This document shows, piece by piece, positions 42,833 through 52,406 of a stretch of DNA of 64,000 nucleotides. Source of the stretch: Enterococcus phoeniculicola ATCC BAA-412 (GTDB taxonomy: Bacteria > Bacillota > Bacilli > Lactobacillales > Enterococcaceae); assembly GCF_000407505.1 (NCBI RefSeq), contig NZ_ASWE01000003.1, positions 682,001 through 746,000 on the forward strand, written 5' to 3'. The position numbers and the translations under genes were made by a program. A model generated the notes under the pieces. It ran no database searches. It saw only the letters and a program-made list of their open reading frames with translations, and was not told the DNA's origin. Numbering within the stretch: the stretch's first letter is position 1; each line of letters begins with the position of its first letter.

Positions 42833-43294
42833 TTATACAAGGCGCTCAAAAGGATCGCTACTAATTCCTTCTTCAAGCACTTTTTTTGCATATTCCTGTG
42901 CGGAGAACAACGAATGGTCTCGATAATTTCCACATTCTTTGGCAGAAACGGCAGGGACAAAGTCAGTTCCTACCACATGCTCTTTTAAGACTTTTTTCAA
43001 GGCATCACGAATTTCTTCAGGAGAATGTTCTCCCCAAACGATTAGGTAAAATCCTGTACGACAGCCCATTGGTGAAAGATCGATGATGCCTTTTACCTCA
43101 TCTCTAAGATTCACTGCTAACAGGTGTTCTAGCGTGTGGATTGCAGCAGTTGGAAGTGCATCTTGATTGGGCTGTAAAAAACGTAAATCATATTTCTGTA
43201 TCAAAACGCCTTGATTGGATTCACTTCCTGCCAGACGAACATAAGGTGCCTTTACTTTTTCGTGGTCTAATTCAAAACTTTCTACGCGTGCCAT
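42833..43294 (-). CDS. luxS: S-ribosylhomocysteine lyase
   Basis: Cleaves S-ribosylhomocysteine to homocysteine and DPD, the precursor of AI-2. 153 residues from the ATG at 43294 (TTAGGAGG upstream). Metal ligands H53 and H57 (HTLEH), the catalytic cysteine in MGCRTGFYL (C78) and the second ligand region AVSAKECGNYRDHSL are all present. Divergent from asd, with its own terminator. Confidence 0.97.
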   Translation of the reverse strand: MARVESFELDHEKVKAPYVRLAGSESNQGVLIQKYDLRFLQPNQDALPTAAIHTLEHLLAVNLRDEVKGIIDLSPMGCRTGFYLIVWGEHSPEEIRDALKKVLKEHVVGTDFVPAVSAKECGNYRDHSLFSAQEYAKKVLEEGISSDPFERLV

Positions 43295-43450
43295 ATTTTT
43301 TCCTCCTAAGAATTCATTCATGAAAACTATAGCAAAAATAAAAGAGTCTTTCAATGCATGAAAAAAAAGTAACAGAGTCTATAGTAATCATGGGAATTGT
43401 GGTAAAATGAGAAAAGCATGTTTTTATGAAAAAATGAAGAGGGTGTAATA

Positions 43451-44503
43451 ATGGAGAATGGATACCATGTTGCGGTGGTAGGTGCAACAGGCGCGGTTGG
43501 AACAAAAATGATTCAGATGCTTGAGCAGACAACGTTACCTATAAAAAAAGTGAAGTTGTTAGCCTCTAAGCGTTCTGCTGGCAAACAGCTATCATTTAAA
43601 GGGCAGTTAGTAACAATTGAGGAGCTCGTTGCCGACTCTTTTGAAGGCGTAGATATTGCGTTGTTTAGTGCAGGAGGCAGTATTTCAAAAACTTTTGCAC
43701 CAGAGGCAGTCAAACGCGGAGCAGTGGTTGTTGATAATACCAGTCACTTCCGAATGAATCCAGAGGTTCCGTTGGTTGTTCCTGAGGTAAATAAAGAAGC
43801 CCTTAAGGCACACAAGGGAATCATTGCCAACCCGAATTGTTCGACTATCCAGATGATGGTCGCTTTAGAACCGATTCGTCAAGCAGTAGGGTTAGATCGA
43901 ATTCTTGTATCCACCTATCAGGCCGTTTCAGGAGCAGGAGCAAGTGCGATTGAAGAGTTGCAAACACAAGCAAAAGACTATCTTTCAGGTAAGCCAGCTG
44001 ACGAGCTGAAGGCGGAGATTTTGCCTGCTGGAGGAGATAAGAAACATTACCCAATTGCATTTAACGCATTACCTCAGATTGATGTTTTTGGTGAGCAGGA
44101 CTACACAAATGAAGAGTGGAAAATGATTCACGAAACAAAAAAAATCATGTCTGATGATTCGCTAAAGGTGGTTGCTACTTGTGTGCGGATTCCTGTAGTG
44201 ATGGGGCATTCAGAATCGGTTTATATCGAAACAAAGGATGCGACAACTGCGGATGCACTGAAAGAACTGATGAAAAAGGCACCAGGTGTTGTTTTACAAG
44301 ATGATCCAAGTCAGCAGATTTATCCACAGGCTTTAACAAGCATGGGGAAAAAAGAAACGTTCGTTGGACGGATTCGTCAAGACATAGATGTAGAAAATGG
44401 CTTCCATCTATGGATCGTATCAGACAATCTATTAAAAGGTGCAGCATGGAACTCTGTTCAAATTGCTGAGACCTTACACGAAATGAATTTGGTCAGAGTG
44501 TAA
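43451..44503 (+). CDS. asd: Aspartate-semialdehyde dehydrogenase
   Basis: Second step of the aspartate family pathway (lysine/diaminopimelate, threonine, methionine). 350 residues with [12 protein letters not shown] (NADP loop), [21 protein letters not shown] and the active-site cysteine C130 in NPNCSTIQM. The downstream dapA and RNase J2 genes follow at short distance, the order also found in Bacillus. Confidence 0.96.
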   Translation: MENGYHVAVVGATGAVGTKMIQMLEQTTLPIKKVKLLASKRSAGKQLSFKGQLVTIEELVADSFEGVDIALFSAGGSISKTFAPEAVKRGAVVVDNTSHFRMNPEVPLVVPEVNKEALKAHKGIIANPNCSTIQMMVALEPIRQAVGLDRILVSTYQAVSGAGASAIEELQTQAKDYLSGKPADELKAEILPAGGDKKHYPIAFNALPQIDVFGEQDYTNEEWKMIHETKKIMSDDSLKVVATCVRIPVVMGHSESVYIETKDATTADALKELMKKAPGVVLQDDPSQQIYPQALTSMGKKETFVGRIRQDIDVENGFHLWIVSDNLLKGAAWNSVQIAETLHEMNLVRV

Positions 44504-44525
44504 ATGTTTTTGGGAGGGAATAAGT

Positions 44526-45398
44526 ATGAAATTGACAAACGCATCAATTATCACGGCGATGGTTACGCCGTTTGATGAACACGGGGAAATTGATTTTTCA
44601 CAGCTGCCAACACTAGTAGAGCATTTGCTAGGCAGCCACACAGATGGAATTATATTAGCAGGAACAACGGGAGAGTCACCAACACTCACCCATGATGAAG
44701 AAATCACATTGTTTGAAGAGGTGATTCGAATTGTGGACAAGCGTGTGCCAATTATTTGTGGTGTTGGAACGAACGATACACGAGATTCAGTTAATTTTGT
44801 AAAAGAAATCGCTGAAATGGAAGGAATCGATGCCGGTCTTGCTGTTGTTCCTTATTATAATAAACCGAATCAGGAAGGATTATACAGACATTTTGAAGCA
44901 ATCGCCAAAGCGAGTGATTTACCTATTTTGTTGTATAATGTACCTGGGAGAACCGTTGCAAGTTTAGATGTAGAAACGACGCTTCGATTAGCTGAAATTG
45001 ATACGATTATTGGAGTTAAAGAATGCTCTGGAATGGATGCTATCACTGAGTTGGTAGAAAAAGCGCCAAAAGATTTTCTTGTTTATACAGGAGAAGATGG
45101 TTTGGCCTTTGCAACAAAAGCAATTGGCGGACAGGGTGTTATCTCTGTTGCCAGCCATATCTATGGGAATGATATCTATCGTATGTTTCAATTATTAGCT
45201 GATGGAAAGTTGTCGGCTGCTGCAGAAATTCAGCGAGAATACCTGCCGAAAGTTCATGCTTTATTTTCTGTGCCTTCACCAGCACCAGTAAAATTAGCAT
45301 TAAATGAGTTAGGGATTCATGTTGGCGGTCTGCGCCTACCTCTTGTTGCTTGTACGGAGAAAGAAAAAGAGCAAATATTAAGTATTTTAAATTTATAA
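44526..45398 (+). CDS. dapA: 4-hydroxy-tetrahydrodipicolinate synthase
   Basis: Condenses aspartate semialdehyde with pyruvate, the committed step to diaminopimelate for peptidoglycan. 290 residues with the catalytic pair in AGTTGESPTL, Y137 in LLYNVPGRT and the Schiff-base K165 in GVKECSG. GGGAGG precedes the ATG; 22 bases after asd. Compare the related protein at 18027-18860, which lacks the GTTGE motif. Confidence 0.96.
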   Translation: MKLTNASIITAMVTPFDEHGEIDFSQLPTLVEHLLGSHTDGIILAGTTGESPTLTHDEEITLFEEVIRIVDKRVPIICGVGTNDTRDSVNFVKEIAEMEGIDAGLAVVPYYNKPNQEGLYRHFEAIAKASDLPILLYNVPGRTVASLDVETTLRLAEIDTIIGVKECSGMDAITELVEKAPKDFLVYTGEDGLAFATKAIGGQGVISVASHIYGNDIYRMFQLLADGKLSAAAEIQREYLPKVHALFSVPSPAPVKLALNELGIHVGGLRLPLVACTEKEKEQILSILNL

Positions 45399-45418
45399 AA
45401 AACGAGAGGTGAACGTGT

Positions 45419-47101
45419 TTGAGTACCATCAAACTAATTCCTCTTGGTGGCGTACGAGAAAATGGTAAAAATATGTACGTGGCTGAGGTAGGAGAAGACA
45501 TTTTCGTTCTTGATTGCGGATTGAAATATCCAGAGAACGAATTACTAGGAATTGACATTGTCATTCCAGATTTTACGTATTTGGAGGAGAATGCTGATCG
45601 TGTGGCAGGCGTCTTTTTAACGCATGGGCACGCAGATGCTATTGGGGCTTTGCCTTATTTTCTTTCAAAATTAAATGTTCCTGTATTTGGAACAGAGCTT
45701 ACGATTGAGCTTGCGAAGTTAAGTGTAAGTCGAAATGAAGAAACAAAGAACTTTAAAGAATTTCATGTGGTGGATGAGCATACAGAAATCGATTTTGGTG
45801 AAACAAGTGTCAGCTTTTTCCGCACGACACATACAATCCCCGATTCTGTTGGAATTAGTCTAAAAACCAAAGAAGGAAGCATCGTTTATACTGGTGATTT
45901 CAAATTTGATCAAACAGCAATTCCTATGTATCAAACTGACTACAGCCGTTTAGCTGAAATTGGAAAAGAAGGGGTTCTGGCGCTTTTAAGTGATTCATCA
46001 AATGCCGAAAATCCTGCACCGGTAGCTTCTGAGCTGCAAATTACAGATGAAGTTTTAGAAACAATCCGTTATTGGGAAGGTCGTATTATTGTCGCTTGTG
46101 TTGCAAGTAATTTACAACGTGTTCAACAAATATTGGATGCAGCGTATAAATCTGAGCGGAAAGTAGTATTAACCGGACAGGACTTCGAACGAATTATTCG
46201 TACAGCAATGCGCTTGGAAAAATTACAATTGCCGAGTGAAGACTTGTTTGTCACACTAAAAGAAATGAAGAACTATTCGCCTGAACAACTGTTGATTTTA
46301 GAAACAGGACGCATGGGTGAGCCAATTAAATCGTTACAAAAAATGGCGAATGGCACGCATCGTTCTTTACGAATTGAAAAAGGCGATTTAGTCTATATTA
46401 CAACAACACCGACAACAGCGATGGAAACAACTGTAGCAAAAACAGAAGACATGATTTACCGTTCAGGTGGCGATGTCAAACAAATTTCTGATAACTTGCG
46501 TGTTTCAGGTCATGCAAATCCAAACGATTTACAATTGATGATGAACTTCATGAAGCCAAAATACTTTATTCCTATTCAAGGTGAATATCGTCAGCTGGCA
46601 GCCCATGCAGATTTAGCTCATGAAATTGGTATGGCTTATAAAGATATTTTCATCACAGGTCGTGGAGATATCTTAGAGTATAAAAATGGCCGTATGAGTA
46701 TGGCTGGCACGACACCTGCTGAAAATGTGATGATTGATGGATTAGGTGTTGGAGATATCGGAAATATTGTTCTACGAGATAGAAAAATTCTTTCTGAGGA
46801 TGGAATATTTGTTGCTGTAGTAACAATTAATCGCCGCGAAAAGAAAATTGTTTCAGCACCTCAAATTACTTCAAGAGGATTTGTCTATGTTAAGACAAGT
46901 AAAGATTTGTTAAAAGAAAGCTCGACAATGATTACTGAAATCGTTGAAAAGCATCTTCAAAATGACGATTTTGAATGGAGTAAACTAAAACAAGATATAC
47001 GAGACCAGCTTAGCCGCTATTTATTTGAACAAACAAAACGCCGTCCAGTTATTTTGCCAGTCATCATGGAAGCAACACAAAGAAGACGTTCAAAAAACTA
47101 A
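45419..47101 (+). CDS. rnjB: Ribonuclease J2
   Basis: 560-residue metallo-beta-lactamase/beta-CASP RNase. Motif II reads THGHADAIGALPYF. RNase J1 has HxHxDH here; the replacement of the last histidine by alanine is typical of the J2 paralogue, which is a weak nuclease that partners J1. Other parts: IVYTGDFKFDQT, LSDSSNAENP, VSGHANPNDLQLM, and the C-terminal domain EIVEKHLQNDDFEWSK. The TTG start lies seven bases after GAGAGGTG. The gene order asd-dapA-rnjB supports J2. Confidence 0.92.
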   Translation: MSTIKLIPLGGVRENGKNMYVAEVGEDIFVLDCGLKYPENELLGIDIVIPDFTYLEENADRVAGVFLTHGHADAIGALPYFLSKLNVPVFGTELTIELAKLSVSRNEETKNFKEFHVVDEHTEIDFGETSVSFFRTTHTIPDSVGISLKTKEGSIVYTGDFKFDQTAIPMYQTDYSRLAEIGKEGVLALLSDSSNAENPAPVASELQITDEVLETIRYWEGRIIVACVASNLQRVQQILDAAYKSERKVVLTGQDFERIIRTAMRLEKLQLPSEDLFVTLKEMKNYSPEQLLILETGRMGEPIKSLQKMANGTHRSLRIEKGDLVYITTTPTTAMETTVAKTEDMIYRSGGDVKQISDNLRVSGHANPNDLQLMMNFMKPKYFIPIQGEYRQLAAHADLAHEIGMAYKDIFITGRGDILEYKNGRMSMAGTTPAENVMIDGLGVGDIGNIVLRDRKILSEDGIFVAVVTINRREKKIVSAPQITSRGFVYVKTSKDLLKESSTMITEIVEKHLQNDDFEWSKLKQDIRDQLSRYLFEQTKRRPVILPVIMEATQRRRSKN

Positions 47102-47109
47102 ATTAAAAT

Positions 47110-47169
47110 GAAACGTGTTTCCTTCAGACGAGAGCCTACGTGCTTTTGTCTGGAGGAAGCACGTTTTTG
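47110..47169 (+). terminator. Terminator of the asd-dapA-rnjB operon
   Basis: AAACGTGTTTCCTTCAGAC pairs with GTCTGGAGGAAGCACGTTT, with small bulges, and TTTTG follows. Confidence 0.9.
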
Positions 47170-47387
47170 TTTTATAGAAGAAAACTGATTGAGAAAAAAA
47201 GTGAGTAGCTTCAAATGTATTTCGCATTGTTTAAGAGAAATCAATTTTTTGACCACTTGTTTATAATAGGAATTTGGACTAGTTGATAAACAAAGTGATA
47301 TTTCTGAAATTTTGTTATTTAATAATATCTCTACATATTGTGTTAGAAAGAATTATTTTATAAAGATAAATTATTTTACAATAAATG

Positions 47388-47416
47388 TTGCTATCCGAAA
47401 CGTTTCGGATTATAAT
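47388..47416 (+). promoter_or_regulatory. Promoter of the alpha-glucoside operon
   Basis: TTGCTA (47388-47393) and TATAAT (47411-47416) with exactly 17 bases between them. The start codon lies 43 bases after the -10. The spacer is filled by the palindromic operator. Confidence 0.85.
47393..47410. promoter_or_regulatory. LacI-family operator in the promoter spacer
   Basis: ATCCGAAACGTTTCGGAT is a perfect 18-bp palindrome with the central CG of LacI/GalR-type sites. Bound repressor would block both promoter hexamers. The LacI-type regulator of the same operon (54700-55719) is the likely ligand. Confidence 0.8.
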
Positions 47417-47426
47417 AAAAGTGAAA

Positions 47427-47440
47427 TTAAAACGCTTTCA
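47427..47440 (+). promoter_or_regulatory. cre (CcpA) site
   Basis: TTAAAACGCTTTCA matches the catabolite-responsive consensus TGWAARCGYTWNCW at 13 of 14 positions and lies just downstream of the -10, the usual place for CcpA repression. Confidence 0.65.
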
Positions 47441-47458
47441 AAAACAGGAGGGGCAAAA

Positions 47459-48748
47459 ATGTCAAAATTATTTAAACGTGTTAGTGTTTCTTTGTTAAGT
47501 GTAGGAGTGTTATTTAGTTTGGCAGCTTGTGGAAATGGTAAAGATGACAAGACAAAAGGTAGCGGGGAAGATGCAGGAAAAAGTGATGTAACATTAACCG
47601 TAGGATTTTGGAAAGGTGATTCTACAAGTGAAGATTCAGCTAGGAAAAAAGCTTTTGAGGGGTTTACCAAAAAAACAGGTATCAAGGTTCAGGAAAAAGT
47701 GTACAACGATTACGATACACAATTAATGACTGATTTAGTAGGTGGAACTGCACCAGATGTCTTTTATGTAGACGTTTCAAATGTACCAAGTTTGACTAGC
47801 CAAGGGGTCTTGGAACCATTAGATGACTATATCAGCAAGCAAACTGATTTTAATCAAGCTGATTTTTATGAACCAATTTTTAATGGGTTTAAAGCAGAAG
47901 ATGGGAAACAATATGGCGTGCCAAAGGATTATTCTACTTTAGGCTTTTACTATAACGAAGATTTGTTGAAAAAAGCTGGGCTTACAGCAAAAGATTTACC
48001 CAAAGACTATGATGAGCTGGAAAGTTTTTTAACAACACTTAAGGAAAAACTCCCAGATGTTCAGCCTATGGTATTCTCCGCGTTATTAGCTCGGCAGATG
48101 TATATTGCAGAATCTGATGGAGGAAAAATCACAAAAGAGGATGGTACAGCAAATTTAGATGACCCTAAAGTGGTTGAAGCATTGGTACCATTACAAAAGC
48201 TATATGAAAAAGGATTAATTCGAACACCAGAAGATTTAGGTGATGGCTGGGCTGGAGATACCTTTGGCCGAGGTGGTGCAGTTATTTCTGATGAAGGTGC
48301 GTGGATGGTTTCTCACTTAAATACAAACTTTCCAGATTTAAATTGGGGTGTGCAAGAACTGCCGATTTTGAATGGTGAAAAACGAAACATGGTATTTACA
48401 GTAAGCTACTCGATGAATGCTGCAACGAAGAATAAAGAAGAGTCGTGGGAATTAATCAATTATCTAACTAATGATGCAATGAAAGACTATGCCCAAGAAG
48501 CCTCTGTATTGCCATCAAGAAAATCAGTGGCAGAGGAATTAAAGATTGATACAGATGAAACGATGTCTGCTTTTGCAAAAGCTGCAGATTACGCGACTCC
48601 TTGGCAAGACGGTCCGTATTTGAGCATTATTACATCACGCTACGAAAACATGATTCCGTCTGCGCTAAAAGGGGAAATGACGCTAGAAAAGGCGATGAAA
48701 GAAGCGACAACCTCTGCAAACCAAGATATTGAAAACCAAGTGAAATAG
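47459..48748 (+). CDS. Sugar ABC transporter substrate-binding lipoprotein (MalE-like)
   Basis: 429 residues. A basic N terminus and hydrophobic stretch end in the lipobox LAAC (C24), so the protein is lipid-anchored. The body is a cluster B (MalE/family 1) binding protein: LTVGFWKGDSTSE, FTKKTGIKVQ, GGTAPDVFYVD, YSTLGFYYNEDLLKKAGL (shown in part), and AMKEATTSANQDI at the end. AGGAGGGG precedes the ATG at 47459; an upstream in-frame extension includes the promoter and is rejected. Confidence 0.93.
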   Translation: MSKLFKRVSVSLLSVGVLFSLAACGNGKDDKTKGSGEDAGKSDVTLTVGFWKGDSTSEDSARKKAFEGFTKKTGIKVQEKVYNDYDTQLMTDLVGGTAPDVFYVDVSNVPSLTSQGVLEPLDDYISKQTDFNQADFYEPIFNGFKAEDGKQYGVPKDYSTLGFYYNEDLLKKAGLTAKDLPKDYDELESFLTTLKEKLPDVQPMVFSALLARQMYIAESDGGKITKEDGTANLDDPKVVEALVPLQKLYEKGLIRTPEDLGDGWAGDTFGRGGAVISDEGAWMVSHLNTNFPDLNWGVQELPILNGEKRNMVFTVSYSMNAATKNKEESWELINYLTNDAMKDYAQEASVLPSRKSVAEELKIDTDETMSAFAKAADYATPWQDGPYLSIITSRYENMIPSALKGEMTLEKAMKEATTSANQDIENQVK

Positions 48749-48757
48749 GGATAAATA

Positions 48758-48918
48758 GAGTCTGGGAAGTCCGTTGTGCTGTGAATTCAAAAGAGTTGTT
48801 CGTAAATCATACAACTTTTGCAGATCACTTCATTATGTCCCAGACTCAACTTCTTTAAACCACACAAAATGAGGAGAACGCAAACAGCAGTTTTAAAAAA
48901 GAAGCGGCTGGCGTTCTA
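48758..48918 (+). promoter_or_regulatory. Two long hairpins between binding-protein and permease genes
   Basis: GAGTCTGGGA (48758) pairs with TCCCAGACTC (48837-48846) and encloses a smaller stem. AGAACGC...GCGTTCT (48875-48918) forms a second stem. No strong T-tract follows, so they may stabilise the binding-protein message or thin out read-through, giving more binding protein than permease. Confidence 0.5.
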
Positions 48919-48947
48919 ACATTACGTTTAAAAGAGAGGTGTGTCAT

Positions 48948-49850
48948 ATGAAAAAAAATCATCGTGAGAAGCTTCAAGGAATTATGTTCTCACTTCCAGC
49001 GGTTATTATTTTAGGTGTTTTTACCTTATTGCCAGTGATTTATTCTTTTTATCTATCCTTTAATAAAGTTTCTTTAATTGGAGAGGTTTCTTATGACTTT
49101 GTAGGATTGAGAAATTATATTAGTGCATTAAAAGATCCTCGTGTCATGATTGCTTTACAAAATACAGCAAAGTATGTTGCGATTGTTGTTCCGGCACAAA
49201 CATTGCTTGCTTTGTTGCTAGCATCAGTTTTAAATTCAGGGATTCGTTTCCAAAATGGCTTTCGGACACTCTTGTTCTTACCCACTCTTACCTCTAGTTC
49301 AGCGCTAACTATGATTTTTATGTTTTTATTTAGCGTCAATGGACCGGTTAATAAATTGTTGTTGCAAGTGGGTCTTTTGGATAGTCCAATAGGTTTTTTG
49401 AATGAAACGTCAACGGTTCTTTATGCCATTATTATTATGAATGTTTGGTCAACAGTGCCTATGTTTATGACTATCTATCTAGCCGGGCTGCAGGATATTC
49501 CAAAAACGATGTATGAAGCTGCAGAGATTGATGGAGCAAATGCATTTCAGCGTTTAACAAGAATTACGATTCCACAACTTGTACCTGTAACAAATTATAT
49601 TGTTATGGTTGGTCTAGCTTCAACCTTTCAATTGTTTGATCAAACGTATATTGTTTCAGGCGGCTCAGGCGGGCCCAATAATGCTACATTAACTTTATCT
49701 CTAATTATCTATCAGTATGCGTTTAAAACGTTTGGAACGATGGGGTATGCGTCAGCGATTGCTGTTTTACTTACTTTATTTATTTTTGTTATTTCTATGA
49801 TTCTACGCAAATTTACCAATGAAGATGTGACAGGAGAGGGAGGAGTGTAA
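48948..49850 (+). CDS. Sugar ABC transporter permease (MalF/UgpA-like)
   Basis: About 300 residues with six membrane segments and the EAA loop YEAAEIDGANAFQRLTRIT before the last third. The ATG at 48948 follows GAGAGGTG; a GTG at 48939 is part of that site. The stop overlaps the next start (TAATG), which points to translational coupling with the partner permease. Confidence 0.93.
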   Translation: MKKNHREKLQGIMFSLPAVIILGVFTLLPVIYSFYLSFNKVSLIGEVSYDFVGLRNYISALKDPRVMIALQNTAKYVAIVVPAQTLLALLLASVLNSGIRFQNGFRTLLFLPTLTSSSALTMIFMFLFSVNGPVNKLLLQVGLLDSPIGFLNETSTVLYAIIIMNVWSTVPMFMTIYLAGLQDIPKTMYEAAEIDGANAFQRLTRITIPQLVPVTNYIVMVGLASTFQLFDQTYIVSGGSGGPNNATLTLSLIIYQYAFKTFGTMGYASAIAVLLTLFIFVISMILRKFTNEDVTGEGGV

Positions 49851-50677
49851 TGATGAAGAAACGTTCTGCTTCAAAAATTTTTTTATATCTACTATTGATT
49901 GTCTACACAGTCATTACGGTGTATCCCTTTGTCTGGGCACTATTTGCTTCGATTAAGCCCTACAGTGAAATTGTCGGAAGCGGGTTGAAGCTTCTTCCAA
50001 AAAATCCAACAATCGCAAACTTTACTTATATATTTACCGAGGATCCGCTGTTTCCTCTATGGGTAAGAAACTCGATTATTATTTCTGTTTTAGGTACAGT
50101 GATTAATGTCATCTTCAACAGTATGTGCGGATATGCTTTAGCAAGATTAAGATTTCCGGGAAGAAAGGCTCTATTTCTGATTATTATGGTTTGTATCATG
50201 ATTCCTGCACAAATCTTATTGATTCCAAATTATCTTATCATGAAACAAATCGGGCTTTTAGATAGCTATTCTGCACTAATTATTCCCTCCGCGATTAACT
50301 TTTCGTATATCTTTATGATGCGACAGTTCTTTATCTCGTTTCCAAAAGAAATTGAGGAAGCTGCGCAGCTAGATGGGCTAAGCAGACCGAAAATTTTCTT
50401 TAAGATTGTCATGCCAATGGCAAGAGCATCTGTAGGGACACAAGCAATTTTTGTTTTCTTGGCCTTTTGGAATGATTTTATGAAACCGTTACTTTACATT
50501 ACTTCACAGGACAAATATACATTAACCTTGGGCTTGCAGTCTTTCCAATCACAACATGCGACACAATGGAATTACATTATGGCAGCAGCAGTAGTCACTA
50601 TTGCACCCATTGTCGTTCTCTATATCTTGTTGAATAAATACTTTATGAAGGGAATGAAGATAGGTGGGGATAAATAA
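49850..50677 (+). CDS. Sugar ABC transporter permease (MalG/UgpE-like)
   Basis: 275 residues, six membrane segments, EAA loop EEAAQLDGLSRPKIFFKIV. Together with the preceding permease and the lipoprotein it forms a carbohydrate uptake (CUT1-type) importer. No ATPase gene is present in the operon; a shared MsmX/MsmK-type ATPase elsewhere is expected. Confidence 0.93.
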   Translation: MMKKRSASKIFLYLLLIVYTVITVYPFVWALFASIKPYSEIVGSGLKLLPKNPTIANFTYIFTEDPLFPLWVRNSIIISVLGTVINVIFNSMCGYALARLRFPGRKALFLIIMVCIMIPAQILLIPNYLIMKQIGLLDSYSALIIPSAINFSYIFMMRQFFISFPKEIEEAAQLDGLSRPKIFFKIVMPMARASVGTQAIFVFLAFWNDFMKPLLYITSQDKYTLTLGLQSFQSQHATQWNYIMAAAVVTIAPIVVLYILLNKYFMKGMKIGGDK

Positions 50678-52406
50678 ACCGAGCGTAATAAAGATGACAA
50701 AAGAGGAAATAATTCTACCCTTCCGATCTTCTGTCGAAACTGACGCACAAGTCTATGAATTAGATTTTTCTTCACAAGAAAATGAAGAATACATTTCCGG
50801 GACTGTTCAGTTTCCAATTCTTGGCTTTTCCCATTTCTGGCACCCAGCGAGTGAGTACGACTATGCCTTGCCTACCGCTTGGTCAGAACCGATCGTAACA
50901 AAAGTGAATGATTCGATGCCGATTTTTACTTTTTTTGATGAATCTAATCGAAACAGACGAACGCTTGTCTTTTCTGATAGTATTCATAAAATTAAAACCG
51001 TAGTGGGTGTTCATGAAGAAACGGCCACCATCACTTGCTCTTTTCAAATGAAAAGAGAAGATTTAGGAGAGCAGGGCTTGCAGCTCTACGTACTGGATGA
51101 ACCGCTGAGTTTTTCACAAGCAGTTATCAAAGCAAGAAATTGGCTTTATGTAAAAGAAGGTATTCAATCATTTTCTGTTCCCAATGCAGCCAAAAAAAAT
51201 GTTTATTCAACATGGTACAGCTATCACCAGTTGATTTCTTCTGAACAATTAGCTTACGAAGCGAAAAAATTTTCTGAATATAACTTGCAGACAGTCATTG
51301 TGGATGATGGTTGGCAGACAGACGATGCTTCAAGAAGGTATAGCTATGCAGGAGATTGGGAAATTTCAAAGAAAAAATTTCCCGAAATGAAGAAAAGTAT
51401 TGAAGCGTTACAAAAAGATAAGCTGAACTATCTGTTATGGATAAGCTTGCCTTATGTTGGAATGAAATCCAAACACTGGGCAGAATTTAAAGAGAAATTC
51501 TTGTATATTGACACTTTTCAAAAAGCAGGAATTCTTGATCCGCGCTTTCCTGAGGTAAGAGAGTATCTTGTGAATAAGACCGTTCAGCTAGTGAGAGAAT
51601 TAAACTTAAACGGAGTAAAGATTGATTTTCTAGATGTGTTTAAAGAAGTGGAAGAAAAAACGTCTGTTGATGGGTGGGACATAGACCGATTAGAGGGGGC
51701 CATACAGCAATTTTTAATTGAATTAAGCGAAGGACTTAAGAAACAAAACTCAGAAATACTGATTGAGTTTCGAGAAGATTATTTTGGGCCGTTTATGAAT
51801 CAAGTAGGAAATATTTTTCGAGTGAAGGACTGCCCGAATAACTATACAAGAAACCGCATGGGGATTGCTAAGTTGCGCTTACTTTGTCCAGCTGCTGCGA
51901 TTCACTCAGACATGATTATGTGGCATCCCAAAGAAGATACCGCATTTGCCGCTAAGCAAGTGTTAAATTGTTTGTTCAGCATACCGCAAGTCTCAATGAA
52001 ACTTCATGAGCTAGCGCCAGAACATCAGGAGATGCTCGAATTTTGGTTAACATATATTCAGTTCAATCAAGAGGTCTTATTGGGAAGTTCCTTTGAAGCG
52101 TGCTATCCGCAAAACCAGTTTAGCCAAATTTGGTCGAAAAACGAGAAGAAAACAATTGTAGGTATTTATCAGATGAATCAAGTGATTGATTTTGATGAAG
52201 TATTGACGCCTGAAAGTGACCTTGTGAATGCTTCAGATGCTGAGTTGGTTTTATTACAGGTGGAAAAAAAGCGACGTATGGAGGCAGTCGTAAGAGACTG
52301 TCGAGGGAAGGTAGTTGAGCATAGAATGTATGAATTTGAGCCAGGAGTTACGGAGATACGGATTCCGGTTTCTGGACTGATTCAGTTGAAGGAGAAGCGT
52401 ACATGA
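50664..52406 (+). CDS. GH36-like alpha-galactosidase/alpha-glucosidase family enzyme
   Basis: 580 residues from the GTG at 50664, which overlaps the permease gene by 14 bases. An ATG at 50694 is an alternative; neither has a perfect ribosome binding site. The barrel shows VIVDDGWQTDD, LLWISLPYVG, the nucleophile candidate D321 in GVKIDFLDVF, and the acid/base candidate D389 in FRVKDCPNNYTRN, the GH36/GH-D layout. At 580 residues it is shorter than the usual ~700-residue enzyme and lacks a full N-terminal beta-sandwich. With GH65 and GH13_31 partners the substrate may be an alpha-glucoside rather than a galactoside. Confidence 0.75.
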   Translation: MGINKPSVIKMTKEEIILPFRSSVETDAQVYELDFSSQENEEYISGTVQFPILGFSHFWHPASEYDYALPTAWSEPIVTKVNDSMPIFTFFDESNRNRRTLVFSDSIHKIKTVVGVHEETATITCSFQMKREDLGEQGLQLYVLDEPLSFSQAVIKARNWLYVKEGIQSFSVPNAAKKNVYSTWYSYHQLISSEQLAYEAKKFSEYNLQTVIVDDGWQTDDASRRYSYAGDWEISKKKFPEMKKSIEALQKDKLNYLLWISLPYVGMKSKHWAEFKEKFLYIDTFQKAGILDPRFPEVREYLVNKTVQLVRELNLNGVKIDFLDVFKEVEEKTSVDGWDIDRLEGAIQQFLIELSEGLKKQNSEILIEFREDYFGPFMNQVGNIFRVKDCPNNYTRNRMGIAKLRLLCPAAAIHSDMIMWHPKEDTAFAAKQVLNCLFSIPQVSMKLHELAPEHQEMLEFWLTYIQFNQEVLLGSSFEACYPQNQFSQIWSKNEKKTIVGIYQMNQVIDFDEVLTPESDLVNASDAELVLLQVEKKRRMEAVVRDCRGKVVEHRMYEFEPGVTEIRIPVSGLIQLKEKRT

